In this document: positions 33,037 through 42,554 of the stretch, one piece after another | Numbering within the stretch: position 1 is the stretch's first letter | Layout: each line of letters begins with the position of its first letter | NCBI GenBank assembly: GCA_002690865.1 | Contig: NZGG01000041.1 | Location: forward strand, 17,447 to 81,446 | Source of the DNA: Gammaproteobacteria bacterium | GTDB lineage: Bacteria; Pseudomonadota; Gammaproteobacteria; Pseudomonadales; Azotimanducaceae | DNA: 64,000 nt | Direction: 5' to 3' | The notes under the pieces: model-generated | Told to the model about the DNA's origin: nothing | Seen by the model: only the letters and a program-made list of their open reading frames with translations | The model's database searches: none | Program-made: the position numbers and the translations under genes

Positions 33037-34854
33037 TTGGACGTAAAAAGCGAAGAAGCTGAAATATTGGAAATCATGCGAACCCATTCTGACGCTATGA
33101 AAAAAGGAGATTTTCCAGTCTTGCTCGATCTCTACTCAAAAGACTGGAGAGACTATCATGGTGCTACAAAAGATAGCTTGAAGCACCGATTTGAGAAGAC
33201 TGGAGACAAGGAAAAGGACTTATCGTTATCAGGAAACGTTCAGGATATCGATATCAGTACAGCCCATCTAAAAATCAAAGATGATAAAGCGATCTTCACA
33301 CCCGTGATACACAGCTCATCTGGCGGAAGTATTAGCTATGCACATACCCTGCGAAAAGAAGCGGATGGCGTTTGGCGCCTAGTTTATACCAAAGGTATAG
33401 ATTGGGAGACATTTCCACTGGATGATGAGGGAAGAATGGATAAAGCCGCTATAGCCCAATCGGCCCTTGCTACTCGCAGATTCCGTGAACAAGTGATGAG
33501 CGATCCACACCGTCCGGGCTACCACATAGTATCTCCTGAAGGCTTTGGCGCCCCTTTTGATCCAAATGGCGCAATCTACTGGAAAGGCCGATACCATCTA
33601 TTTTACATATTTCAAGATCAACGATTCGGCAAAAAATTAGATCATTGGGGACATCTATCAAGCACGGATCTTTTCCATTGGCGTCATCACCCAACCACGC
33701 TGCTAGTAGGAATGTACAGTGGTAATTGCTTCATCAATAAAGATGGGATACCTACTATCTGTTATCACCAGGTTGATAAAGGAAATGCGATGGCGATAGC
33801 TCTTGATGACGACCTAAATGAGTGGAAGAAACTAGAAGTAATAACTCCAGAGACAAAAGAAGGTGATGCATACCATGACGAATACCGTTCTTGGGACCCG
33901 TTTGGGTGGCTTGAAGATGACACCTATTACGCTATTTTTGGTGGTAAAAATCCGGGGATTGCAAAATCTCAAACACTGAAAGGTGGGTGGCACTACACAG
34001 GAGATCTTTTTGCTCACGGAGTCGAAGGCATAGCCTTAGATGAAGACCTCTCATGTGCTGACCTCTTTAAGTTAGATAACAGGGATATTTTGATGGGTAT
34101 TAGCCATAAAATTGGTTGCCGCTATTATATTGGTGAGTGGAAAGACGAACAATTCTATCCGCAGTCTCACGCGCAAATGAGTTGGAAAGACAACTCTTTT
34201 TTCGCACCAGAAAGCTTGGTTGATGACAAGGGTAGACGAATTATGTGGGCATGGCTGATGGATGTCGTGCACTGGCGTCAAGGCTGGGAACGCGGCTGGA
34301 CAGGGACTATGAGTCTACCTCGAGTATTATCCATCAGTGATAACGGTATGATGCTGATAGATATTCCTGAAGAAATAGAAGCTCTGCGCTATAGACCTTT
34401 CAGTAGAAATAACTTAAAGATAGAAGCTAATAAAGAGCTTACGATCGAGGGTATCAGATCTAATAGCATAGAGCTTTCGATCGAGATGGAAAGTGAAGAA
34501 GCTAGAGAATACGGCGTAAAGGTATGTATGTCACCAGATGGTAAAGAAAAAACAATAATTTCCTACGACCCCTTACGAAAAGTCATCAGGATAGATGCGA
34601 GCCAATCTGGCGCGCGCGAAGAACCCAAGAATGTGGAGGAAGGTCCTTTTTCTCTTGATAAAAATGAGCCCCTAAAACTTCGAGTTTTCGTGGACAAATC
34701 AGTAGTAGAAGTTTTCGTAAACCGAAGACAAGCACTTATGCGATTTATTTATCCATCATCAAATAGTCTAGGTATTAGCCTATTTTCAGAAGGTTCTCCA
34801 ACAAAGGTTAATCGTTTCAATTCTTGGCATATTTCACCATCGAATCCATTTTGA
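33037..34854 (+). CDS. GH32-like glycoside hydrolase with N-terminal NTF2/SnoaL-like domain
   Basis: A 605-residue protein starting at TTG. Residues 1-130 look like an NTF2-like (SnoaL/DUF4440) domain: EEAEILEIMRTHSDAMKKGD, then YAHTLRKEADGVWRLVY. Residues 160-460 are a GH32 five-bladed propeller: HRPGYHIVSPEGF, the nucleophile motif FDPNGAIYWKGRYHLFY, WGHLSSTDLFHW and FFAPESLVDDKGRRIMWAWL. Residues 470-605 are the GH32 beta-sandwich (LRVFVDKSVVEVFVN). Two catalytic blocks differ: RDP reads WDP, and the EC acid/base block reads SCADLF, so the usual Glu is absent there, though an Asp-Glu-Asp lies just before it. There is no signal peptide. It could hydrolyse a fructoside, or use another mechanism or substrate. 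Confidence 0.8.
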   Translation: MDVKSEEAEILEIMRTHSDAMKKGDFPVLLDLYSKDWRDYHGATKDSLKHRFEKTGDKEKDLSLSGNVQDIDISTAHLKIKDDKAIFTPVIHSSSGGSISYAHTLRKEADGVWRLVYTKGIDWETFPLDDEGRMDKAAIAQSALATRRFREQVMSDPHRPGYHIVSPEGFGAPFDPNGAIYWKGRYHLFYIFQDQRFGKKLDHWGHLSSTDLFHWRHHPTTLLVGMYSGNCFINKDGIPTICYHQVDKGNAMAIALDDDLNEWKKLEVITPETKEGDAYHDEYRSWDPFGWLEDDTYYAIFGGKNPGIAKSQTLKGGWHYTGDLFAHGVEGIALDEDLSCADLFKLDNRDILMGISHKIGCRYYIGEWKDEQFYPQSHAQMSWKDNSFFAPESLVDDKGRRIMWAWLMDVVHWRQGWERGWTGTMSLPRVLSISDNGMMLIDIPEEIEALRYRPFSRNNLKIEANKELTIEGIRSNSIELSIEMESEEAREYGVKVCMSPDGKEKTIISYDPLRKVIRIDASQSGAREEPKNVEEGPFSLDKNEPLKLRVFVDKSVVEVFVNRRQALMRFIYPSSNSLGISLFSEGSPTKVNRFNSWHISPSNPF

Positions 34855-34875
34855 AGAAGCTAAAAAAATATTTGA

Positions 34876-36060
34876 TTATCTGCTAGCAATGCAATCATAA
34901 AAACTATTTACTAACTTTGATGATCGAGATGGGGCAGCTACATCTGCCTGCATTTGATTCATTGCATAGCCAAATCCAACGTTATTCAATGGGTCTGCAA
35001 ACCCCAAGGAACCTCCTGCCCCACCATGGCCAAAGGAGCCCGGATATGGACCATGAGCGTTTTCTGAATTTAGCATGAAGCCACGTGCACAACGAACCCG
35101 GGTACCAGTAACATTATCAATTTCTCCATCAACCTCTATTTTTGTTGCAGCAGCAATAGCCTCGGACGAAATGATACGATCACCATCAAGATCACCTCCA
35201 TTTGCGAGAGCGCCATAAATGGTCGCGATACCTCGCGCATTAGCTTGGCCATTCGCTCCCGCAATCTCTGCACGACGCCAAGCATTACTGCTTGCATCGC
35301 GATAAGGAGCAATAGAGGGGTTCAAAAGAGCGACATCATAAAACTTTGCCGATCGCGGTGGTTCTTGCATTTTTGTCTCCTTCCGCGCTCTATTTGGACC
35401 AATCAGTTCCCCACATCGGCTAATTTGTGACTCCGGTATTCCAATAAAAAAATCCGCTTCCAAAGGATCTGACACCTTTTCATGGAAATAGCTACCGAGG
35501 GATTTTCCCGTAATTCTTCGAATCAATTCTCCGGGGAAATAGCCCCAGGTAATCGCGTGATATCCAACAGCCGTGCCCGGTTCCCAGAATGGTTTCTGAG
35601 CAGCCAAGAGATTCACCATCTTTGGAAAATCATAGAGATCCTCAACCGCTAGTTTCTGATCAACACCACACAGACCAGCCTGATGAGATAATAATTGGGC
35701 AACTGTAACATCTTGCTTACCTTCTGCACCAAACTCTGGCCAATAGGTTATAACCTTCTCGTTATAATCAACAAGTCCATCATCAACCAGAATAGCAAGG
35801 CACAAAGACCCCATTCCTTTCGTACTGGAATAAACATTAATAAGCGTATCTGATCGCCAAGGAACCGTCATTTCCCGATTAATATAACCGCCCCAAATAT
35901 CCACGACCTTCTTGCCCTCATGAAAAATACAGCAACTAGCGCCTACCTCAATATCCCCCCATAAATCAGCAAAAACATCAGCTACTCGTTCAAAACCTTT
36001 CGATACATTACCCTCAATTGTGACGTTCATCGACGACTCAGCTATAGTAGTTTGAGTCAT
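34876..36060 (-). CDS. Serine beta-lactamase-fold hydrolase (class C-like esterase)
   Basis: A 394-residue member of the serine beta-lactamase-like superfamily (esterase EstB type). The SxxK nucleophile motif is STKG in INVYSSTKGMGSL (about residue 80); the YxN-equivalent region is GTAVGYHAITWGYFPGEL, and the third motif is GHGGAGGSLGFADP. No signal peptide is evident, so it is likely a cytosolic esterase or peptidase rather than a resistance beta-lactamase. It converges with the GH32 gene (21-bp gap). Confidence 0.87.
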   Translation of the reverse strand: MTQTTIAESSMNVTIEGNVSKGFERVADVFADLWGDIEVGASCCIFHEGKKVVDIWGGYINREMTVPWRSDTLINVYSSTKGMGSLCLAILVDDGLVDYNEKVITYWPEFGAEGKQDVTVAQLLSHQAGLCGVDQKLAVEDLYDFPKMVNLLAAQKPFWEPGTAVGYHAITWGYFPGELIRRITGKSLGSYFHEKVSDPLEADFFIGIPESQISRCGELIGPNRARKETKMQEPPRSAKFYDVALLNPSIAPYRDASSNAWRRAEIAGANGQANARGIATIYGALANGGDLDGDRIISSEAIAAATKIEVDGEIDNVTGTRVRCARGFMLNSENAHGPYPGSFGHGGAGGSLGFADPLNNVGFGYAMNQMQADVAAPSRSSKLVNSFYDCIASR

Positions 36061-36118
36061 TATATAGTTCCTCGAATCAAATTTCTGAACACCCGTTACA
36101 TAATTTTAGGGGTTTGCC

Positions 36119-36610
36119 ATGACGGGGAAAGTAAGACGTGTTTACGTTGTCCTTGCAGAAGCTTTTGCACAGAAAAATGTAACGAGTTGCTTCTCACTAT
36201 CAGCAACGTAAATGTGAATTGGGCAACTAGACTTGAAGAGAATGGTTATCGTTACATCTGATAACGGCCTCGCCTTCGCTATAGGTATTGTGTTTGTCAA
36301 ACCTAGAGATCGTATGGTGCTATCCAATGGCGACGGTATTTAGCTGATGCATATTCAAGAGTTAGAAACTATAAAATATCATAATATGAATATTCTTATA
36401 GTCGTTATGAATAATGGCGCCTATAGCCAAAAGGTCGATAGACTTCGCTTGGAGGAGCTTTCAGAATCTGGCTCGGTACTTGGTAATACCGACTTCGCTG
36501 GTATCGTCCAAGGCTTTGGACTAATGGGGAAAACAATGACCCGCAGCAATGATATCGGCGTAGCCCTGAGCGAACTGTTGAACAAGCATGAACAGCACTT
36601 TGGGACCTGA
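36119..36610 (+). pseudogene. Remnant of a thiamine-diphosphate-dependent enzyme (acetolactate-synthase-like)
   Basis: Pieces of a ThDP enzyme lie in order but in different frames. From ATG 36119: MTGKVRRVYVVLAEAFAQKN, the usual first residues of this family; then in another frame NVNWATRLEENGYRYI (to 36261); then SNGDG and, from 36347, MHIQELETIKYHNMNILIVV with NNGAYSQKVDRLRLEELSE, the C-terminal cofactor-binding domain, ending at 36610. Frameshifts and stops (TAA/TGA near 36210, TAG near 36342) separate the pieces, and several hundred middle residues (about 350 expected) are missing. Intact relatives have about 550 residues. It converges with the HMG-CoA lyase gene. Confidence 0.8.
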
Positions 36611-36672
36611 GTACATCGGTCAAAGGAGTGTTACGAATAATACGAGAAGGCCATCCACCACCGATCAAATAG

Positions 36673-37578
36673 CTATTGAGTAGCTCGCTTACTCAAAATA
36701 GCATTGGCAACCCGCGAGCTATTGTCTCTTTCAAGCGCAGTAGAAATAAAATTGCCAGCGTCGATTAATTTATCAATATTAATCCCCGTTTCATAACCAA
36801 GTCCATGCATCATATAAACTACATCCTCTGTTGCAACATTACCGGTTGCTCCCTTTGCATAAGGGCAGCCTCCAAGACCAGCAACGGAACTATCAACAAC
36901 ACGAATACCATGACCTAGTGAGGCGTAAATATTTGCTAACGCCTGCCCGTACGTATCATGACAGTGGACAGCAAGTTTCGAAGCCGGGATGGTTTGCGTC
37001 AACAAGTATAATAACTCATCAAATCGAGCAGGGGTTCCTATACCAATGGTATCCCCAAGAGAGATTTCATAACAACCCATATCAAGCAAAGAATTCCCCA
37101 CTTCTAGGACGCGCTGAGGCTCTATCAGACCCTCGTAAGGACAGCCTACAACACAAGAAATATAACCCCTTACACGCATACCATCAGCAGCAGCCCTTCC
37201 CATAAGGGGCTCAAAACGCGCCAAACTCTCGGCAATCGAGCAATTAATATTCCGTTGGTTAAATGCTTCAGAAGCCGCACTAAATACAGCGACCTCATCA
37301 GCTCCAGAGGCTAGCGCCAAATCATAGCCCCGCATATTCGGTGTTAAGGCGCTATACACGACACCCGATTGTCGAGAAAATGACGAAAATACCTGATCAC
37401 TTCCAGCCATTTGAGGGATTGCTTTAGGACTAACAAAGCTACCAGCTTCAATATATCTGACTCCAGACATCGCCAATAAGTTGATCAGATGCGCTTTGGT
37501 TTTAATGTCAATTGGTCTAGATTCATTTTGCAAGCCATCGCGCGCACCAACTTCGACAATTCTTATCAATTCACCCAT
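36673..37578 (-). CDS. Hydroxymethylglutaryl-CoA lyase
   Basis: HMG-CoA lyase cleaves HMG-CoA to acetoacetate and acetyl-CoA, the last step of leucine breakdown. The 301-residue barrel begins IRIVEVGARDGLQNE (metal site and catalytic Arg-Asp); SLGDTIGIGTP, LAVHCHDTYGQALANI and the active-site Cys loop GLGGCPYAKGATGNVATED are all present. It stands alone, without the liu genes for leucine degradation nearby. Intact, with a preceding 207-bp gap. Confidence 0.92.
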   Translation of the reverse strand: MGELIRIVEVGARDGLQNESRPIDIKTKAHLINLLAMSGVRYIEAGSFVSPKAIPQMAGSDQVFSSFSRQSGVVYSALTPNMRGYDLALASGADEVAVFSAASEAFNQRNINCSIAESLARFEPLMGRAAADGMRVRGYISCVVGCPYEGLIEPQRVLEVGNSLLDMGCYEISLGDTIGIGTPARFDELLYLLTQTIPASKLAVHCHDTYGQALANIYASLGHGIRVVDSSVAGLGGCPYAKGATGNVATEDVVYMMHGLGYETGINIDKLIDAGNFISTALERDNSSRVANAILSKRATQ

Positions 37579-37785
37579 AACAGTTCACCATCAAACGGAA
37601 TTCAAAAAATAAATAAGTTTTTTTGATATACCAACCATACGTTGCCATCAAACATGCTGGGACTATCGTTTCTTCAGAAGTCTGATAGAGTCGATACTAC
37701 ATTGACGAATTCTAAGTGCCAATATCTCGTTATCTTAAAACAAGGAACATTAGGTTAAAATGAGGACTAGTTCAAAAGTATTAAA

Positions 37786-38013
37786 ATGACTTGGCATAAG
37801 CCACTTCCTTTTCCTTTTAGCAAAAACTGTCCCATAATGAAAATCCCATCACAAAGTCCAATAGGTCAATCACCTGAGCATTTCGAAACAAAACTATTTG
37901 ATCTTAAAAATGATCTTAGTCAGACCAAGCCCATCGATAATGAAGCTATCGAGAGCAAAATGATTGATACTATGATCAGGCTTATGGAAGAAAATTATGC
38001 GCCTGATGAATAA
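37786..38013 (+). CDS. Small hypothetical protein upstream of TauD
   Basis: A 75-codon frame (ATG 37786, alternative ATG 37837) ending 28 bp before the TauD-family gene. The C-terminal half is helical and charged (ESKMIDTMIRLMEENYAPDE). I do not recognise it and there is no strong ribosome-binding site. Its placement suggests either a small co-transcribed protein or the end of a lost gene. Confidence 0.35.
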   Translation: MTWHKPLPFPFSKNCPIMKIPSQSPIGQSPEHFETKLFDLKNDLSQTKPIDNEAIESKMIDTMIRLMEENYAPDE

Positions 38014-38041
38014 TATATACATCTAGGACTAGGAGTTCCAA

Positions 38042-38872
38042 ATGAGTAAAGAAAAAAAATTCGCAGTTGATCCCATGACCCCAACCTTTGGTGCGGAGGT
38101 CTTAGGTATAGATTTGAGCGAGCAACTAAGTGAAAGCGTATTAAAAGATTTAGAAGCGGAACTTCTAAAATGGAAGGTTCTTTTCTTTCGAAATCAACAT
38201 ATCGGTATTGAGGATCAAAAGCGGCTTGGTTCTTGGTTTGGCAAACTGGAAGTACACCCCACTGCACAACATAATCCTGAAGTAGTCCGGATCGAAGAAG
38301 ATGATAAACGCAGAGCACATAATAATCTTTGGCACTCCGATATGTCTTTTAAACTGGAGCCTCCGCTCGGATCTATTCTTAAGGCTGAGGAAATTCCAGC
38401 GGTTGGAGGTGATACTCTATTTGCTGATATGGAACAGGCTTATCAGGGGCTCAGCAATGAAATCAAGCAACTCATCGATGACGCTCATGCCCTGCACTGC
38501 TGGCCATCAGCATGGATCGACCTCGCCATGAGCTCAGAGGGCATATCAGATCGCGATGAATTCCGGCGTCAATGCCCGGACCCAGAGCACCCGGTCGTGC
38601 GCAGTCACCCCCAAACAGGTAACAAAAGTCTATATGTAAATACCGCATTCACTCGCAGAATTATCGGTATGAATAAAAGTGAAAGCGATGAACTACTTAA
38701 AAAGCTTTACCAACAGGCCTCAATACCCGAATATCAGTGTCGGTTTCGCTGGCAGAAAAACTCTGTGGCATTCTGGGACAATCGCTGTACTCAGCACTAT
38801 GCCGTGGCAGATTTTTTTCCTATGCGTCGTATAGTTGAAAGGATTACTATCTGCGGCAATATTCCTCATTAG
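38042..38872 (+). CDS. TauD/TfdA-family Fe(II)/2-oxoglutarate dioxygenase
   Basis: A 276-residue member of the taurine/2,4-D dioxygenase family, which hydroxylates a small acid or sulfonate next to a leaving group. The iron facial triad is H98-x-D100 (LWHSDMSF) and H252 (TQHYAVADF); the 2-oxoglutarate-binding Arg is in FPMRRIVER (about 263-267). AGGAG lies 7 bases before the ATG. The substrate is not deducible; no sulfonate transporter is nearby. Confidence 0.88.
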   Translation: MSKEKKFAVDPMTPTFGAEVLGIDLSEQLSESVLKDLEAELLKWKVLFFRNQHIGIEDQKRLGSWFGKLEVHPTAQHNPEVVRIEEDDKRRAHNNLWHSDMSFKLEPPLGSILKAEEIPAVGGDTLFADMEQAYQGLSNEIKQLIDDAHALHCWPSAWIDLAMSSEGISDRDEFRRQCPDPEHPVVRSHPQTGNKSLYVNTAFTRRIIGMNKSESDELLKKLYQQASIPEYQCRFRWQKNSVAFWDNRCTQHYAVADFFPMRRIVERITICGNIPH

Positions 38873-39164
38873 CAAGGACGAATGAGCAATATTGAGATCA
38901 CTGGCTAAGTAATTCACATATACACAATCTCTGCTTTCTGGTTCATGGCAGCAACATCCCATTAAACAAATTTGACAAGCAGTTAATCTAACTTTGCCTA
39001 TAATAGGAACCGCTTCTCCGCTTCCTGTATCATGTCATGAGAAAAAGGTTACACTCAGACTCAATCAGAAATCGGACTAACTAAAATCACAACCGATGAA
39101 AGTCTATTCATGTTGGGAATAACTTTGGCGCACATTTTTTAGGGAAATCCTGAAAGTTAGTAAG

Positions 39165-39476
39165 ATGATATCAGTAACCAAAAATCAGGTGTGTTTTCCA
39201 TTATTTAGCAATCTCTCATTGCTACCGAACAGTCAACTTACTAATCGAATCGGTAAGAATGATCTCATATCAATTCCTAAGGAAATTTACACAGAGAAGG
39301 CGATAGGAGAAAATCCTTGGCCAGGATTCAAATCAACCCCTGAAAGAAGGAGGTACAGTATCCAGCCTAATGATTCACGTACAGCAGAGGGCAAAAACTT
39401 TATATTCACGCCTTACGCCGATACAGGTAATGACGGTGCAGCCTTCCGTACTATTTTCCCTCTCACAGCAGAATAA
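39165..39476 (+). CDS. Hypothetical protein, 103 residues
   Basis: An open frame from ATG 39165 ending 8 bp before the Nudix gene. The text (for example KSTPERRRYSIQPNDSR and TPYADTGNDGAAFRTIFP) does not match a family I know, and there are no transmembrane or signal segments. It may be a genuine small gene co-transcribed with the Nudix gene, or the relic of a longer one; the leading 292 bp hold nothing recognisable. Confidence 0.3.
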   Translation: MISVTKNQVCFPLFSNLSLLPNSQLTNRIGKNDLISIPKEIYTEKAIGENPWPGFKSTPERRRYSIQPNDSRTAEGKNFIFTPYADTGNDGAAFRTIFPLTAE

Positions 39477-39484
39477 AATCGAGC

Positions 39485-40264
39485 ATGTCCAATAAATCGA
39501 TACAGTACCTTGAGTTCAAAACTAACCATTTTGGAGGGGTTTTGATTAATCCTAGCTCCCTCCCTAATGAAACAGTATATTTCGCCAATCAACTAGAGAA
39601 CTCTCTTGATAAGTGGAAAAAAGAGAATTTTTTATTGGCTTGGCTTGAAATTCCTATCTCGAATTCCAGACTCATTCCTGTAGCCGTAGACTTAGGATTC
39701 GAATTTCATCACAGCAGTAAAAATTACCTAATGATGACTTATCAGCTGGAGGAAAATGCATTTATTCCTCCCTACGCCACCCACTATACTGGAGCTGGGG
39801 GTGTTGTAATCAATGAGCAAGATGAATTACTTGTTGTTAGTGAGCGTTATCGAGGCTCCGAGAATTCGCCATTCATCTACAAATTACCCGGTGGCACAAT
39901 TCACGAGGGGGAGCATATTGCTGAAGCCGTAGTGCGAGAAGTTAAAGAAGAAACAGGTGTCGATACAGAATTTGAATATTTGATTTGCTTTCGACATTGG
40001 CATGGATACAAGTATGGGAAGTCTGATATCTACTTTGTCTGCAGATTACGTCCTTTGAATTATCACATCACCCGACAAGAGGCTGAAATTGCTGACTGCC
40101 GATGGATGCCAATTCAGGACTACTTGGGATCAGAGCAAGTAACCGCATTCAATAAACGTATAGTAGAAGCAACCCTAAGTAACAAAGGCCTTAATACAGC
40201 AGAGGTTGATGGATACCCAAACCAATCAATGCATGAGTTTTTTATGCCCAGTCGATCAACATAA
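39485..40264 (+). CDS. Nudix hydrolase with pre-Nudix domain (NUDT6-like)
   Basis: A 259-residue protein. Residues about 1-95 match the pre-Nudix domain found in NUDT6 and plant NUDT2/7 types (LAWLEIPISNSRLIPVAVD, GFEFHHSSKNYLMMTY). The Nudix box is perfect: GGTIHEGEHIAEAVVREVKEETGV would fit GX5EX7REUXEEXGU (about 137-160). Plant relatives hydrolyse ADP-ribose or NADH. An ADP-ribosylglycohydrolase gene lies opposite, 122 bp away, which fits an ADP-ribose theme but proves nothing. Confidence 0.88.
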   Translation: MSNKSIQYLEFKTNHFGGVLINPSSLPNETVYFANQLENSLDKWKKENFLLAWLEIPISNSRLIPVAVDLGFEFHHSSKNYLMMTYQLEENAFIPPYATHYTGAGGVVINEQDELLVVSERYRGSENSPFIYKLPGGTIHEGEHIAEAVVREVKEETGVDTEFEYLICFRHWHGYKYGKSDIYFVCRLRPLNYHITRQEAEIADCRWMPIQDYLGSEQVTAFNKRIVEATLSNKGLNTAEVDGYPNQSMHEFFMPSRST

Positions 40265-40386
40265 CAAATATAGATAGAAGGAACGTATTAAATTTCTGAC
40301 TTCGCCACTACCATAATTAATAGAAATTCCTGCCCCTTACATGCAAGCATTATGGCTAAATCTTCTTATGTAGTTAAATAACTCGC

Positions 40387-41385
40387 TTATCGCGTTTCCC
40401 ACTCGTGACACAAACGCTTGCCTAAAGAATGAATTTCTCTACTGTACATAACTTTTTCTGCTAAACCGATAGGGAGTGCGGACACACCATTAAATGCCCC
40501 GCTAATGGAACCAGCAATTGCTGCCGTAGTATCAACATCTCCACCCGCACGCAGAGCACATTCTACAGTCTCTAAATAGTTATTGGGTGAGTTTACAAAC
40601 GCATAAAGCGCCATCAGAACGGTTGGCTCAGTACTTACCGGAATTCCAAACCAACTATGCTCTTTGCGGCTCAAGCGGGAATCGTCCGTCATTATAGCAT
40701 CCATCGCTGCAAGAACCTCTGCATCCGAAAGAGACACCCATTCCTTAATCAGAAGAATGTGTTTGGCGAGATCCTCATCTTGGTTGGCAACCGCATTGGC
40801 GACTGACTCCACAAACTCGCCCGCCGAAAACTCTGTCTGTGAAACGACAAAGGCAACAGCAGCTCCTATCGCAAGCGCTCCCGAAATTGCTTTGGGATGG
40901 CGATGAGTGATAACACTTGCTTTGTATACATCATCTTCAAGATTTTCAGCTCGTTCATGATCCCACAAGCCAACTGGTGCCATACGCATAGCTGCCCCAT
41001 TCCATGGTTTATCATCTATTAAAGCTGCTTCATCCCATGGCACACCCTCAATCAACCTTTTAACTGCGTTGTCTGCAACTTTACCCTGGCCAACAATTTC
41101 ACCTGATTGCCATAATTTTACAAATTCGGAAGCGATGGCGCCGCCATCAACATCACCGCTACTCAAAATACCTTTAACAAGCGCAATGGTAAGCTGGGTG
41201 TCATCAGTGCATTGACCTAAAGGAAAGGGCTTATCTCTACTTTTGTGATGACACTCCCTAAAGTTACTCGTCAGATTATCCAGCTCCAAAATTTTTTCTC
41301 GAGACCAGCCCTCAATAGGTGCGCCTAAGGCATCACCAATTGCACAGCCCAAAAGACATCCAATAAACCGCTCCTCTTTTTCCAT
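40387..41385 (-). CDS. ADP-ribosylglycohydrolase (DraG/ARH) family protein
   Basis: A DraG-fold protein that removes ADP-ribose from a protein or small molecule with two metal ions. Metal motifs: GDALGAPIEG near the N-terminus, QCTDDTQLTIAL (about 58), and the C-terminal GGDVDTTAAIAGSISGAF. The frame starts at 41397, but ATG 41383-41385 (MEKEERFIGCLLG) follows GGGGAAG directly and is preferred, giving 332 residues. It converges with the Nudix gene. Confidence 0.88.
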   Translation of the reverse strand: MEKEERFIGCLLGCAIGDALGAPIEGWSREKILELDNLTSNFRECHHKSRDKPFPLGQCTDDTQLTIALVKGILSSGDVDGGAIASEFVKLWQSGEIVGQGKVADNAVKRLIEGVPWDEAALIDDKPWNGAAMRMAPVGLWDHERAENLEDDVYKASVITHRHPKAISGALAIGAAVAFVVSQTEFSAGEFVESVANAVANQDEDLAKHILLIKEWVSLSDAEVLAAMDAIMTDDSRLSRKEHSWFGIPVSTEPTVLMALYAFVNSPNNYLETVECALRAGGDVDTTAAIAGSISGAFNGVSALPIGLAEKVMYSREIHSLGKRLCHEWETR

Positions 41386-41522
41386 ACTTCCCCACATTCG
41401 TCAAGTTCACTTTCGCGAATTATACAAAATCGAATCATTGGTTGCCCTAGAAAAATTTAATCACAGTAAACTGCTGCTCAAAGATGTATACTATAATCCT
41501 CTAGATAGTGGGGTATCACTCA

Positions 41523-42404
41523 ATGCCGATAGATTCTGAGACCCACGAAGCACTCGGTCTTCACGAGACATCATCTAAAAGTGTAAGCGCTACAACACCG
41601 AAGGGGAAATCTTGGACAGAACCAGAGGGTGATCGGCAATATCATCCCTGCGCAGAAGCCCACCCAAAGCAGGGGCTGCCTAAAGGCGACGTATTTCATA
41701 TTAAAGATTGGTCTAATAGTAAGATCTATCCAAATTCATCCCGTGATATCTACATTTACACTCCACCAAGGATAAACCAAATTGCTGAGGCGCCCTCACT
41801 CGCGTTTTTTAACGATGGCGCAATGTATGTTGATCCAAATGGATCAGTTCGTGCAGTGCAGGTCATGGATAGTCTAATACAATCAAAAGATATACCGCCT
41901 ACAGTTGGCGTTTTCGTTAATCCAGGGAAAGAGAGAAGCTTCGAATATGACTCAATAACGCCCACATTCGTTTCCTTCATCAACGAGGAAATACTTCCTC
42001 TAATAGAAAATCATCTTGGATACGAACTAAACAAAGATCCTGCGAGACGTCTAATATGCGGTATGTCGAGCGGAGGGATTTGTGCATTCAACGCCGCATG
42101 GCATTCTCCGAACAGTTTTGGTCACGTATTATCACATTGCGGCTCATTTACGAATATTCGGGGTGGTCATAACTATCCCTATCTAGTAAGGAGTACAGAA
42201 AAGAAGCCAATTAAAGTGCTACTCCAATCAGGTAAGGATGACCTAAATATACTTTATGGGAATTGGGCGATTGCCAATAAAGATATGGCATCCGCGCTCG
42301 AGTTCTCTGGCTACGACTATAAGTTTATCTTTGGGGAGGGTACTCATAGTGTAAGACATGGTGGAGCAATTTTTGCCGACTCCTTAACATGGTTATGGTC
42401 ATGA
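41523..42404 (+). CDS. Esterase, PF00756 (esterase D/Fes) type
   Basis: A 293-residue alpha/beta hydrolase of the enterochelin-esterase/esterase D family. The nucleophile is Ser in CGMSSGGICAFN (about 182); the Asp is in LQSGKDDLN and the His in GEGTHSVRHGG. Dibasic text and no signal peptide indicate a cytosolic protein. The frame also permits a GTG start at 41508, five codons upstream; the ATG has GGGG nine bases before. Such enzymes cleave siderophore or feruloyl esters; no siderophore genes are near. Confidence 0.82.
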   Translation: MPIDSETHEALGLHETSSKSVSATTPKGKSWTEPEGDRQYHPCAEAHPKQGLPKGDVFHIKDWSNSKIYPNSSRDIYIYTPPRINQIAEAPSLAFFNDGAMYVDPNGSVRAVQVMDSLIQSKDIPPTVGVFVNPGKERSFEYDSITPTFVSFINEEILPLIENHLGYELNKDPARRLICGMSSGGICAFNAAWHSPNSFGHVLSHCGSFTNIRGGHNYPYLVRSTEKKPIKVLLQSGKDDLNILYGNWAIANKDMASALEFSGYDYKFIFGEGTHSVRHGGAIFADSLTWLWS

Positions 42405-42554
42405 GCAAGCACATAAAGCGTTAGGTAGGACCTCTACTCTCAAATAAAAATTATTATTAAGCATACATAAGTGTAACGCCTACTCAGTTAGCGAACTAGG
42501 CTACTATACAAAACAGGTGGTCATTACATTTTTTATGTTTTCGCGGAATTTTAT

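Noticed and set aside
38972..39004. TTGACA and TATAAT upstream of the 103-residue frame
   Set aside because: The spacer is 21 bases, too long for a normal sigma-70 promoter, so not listed as a promoter.
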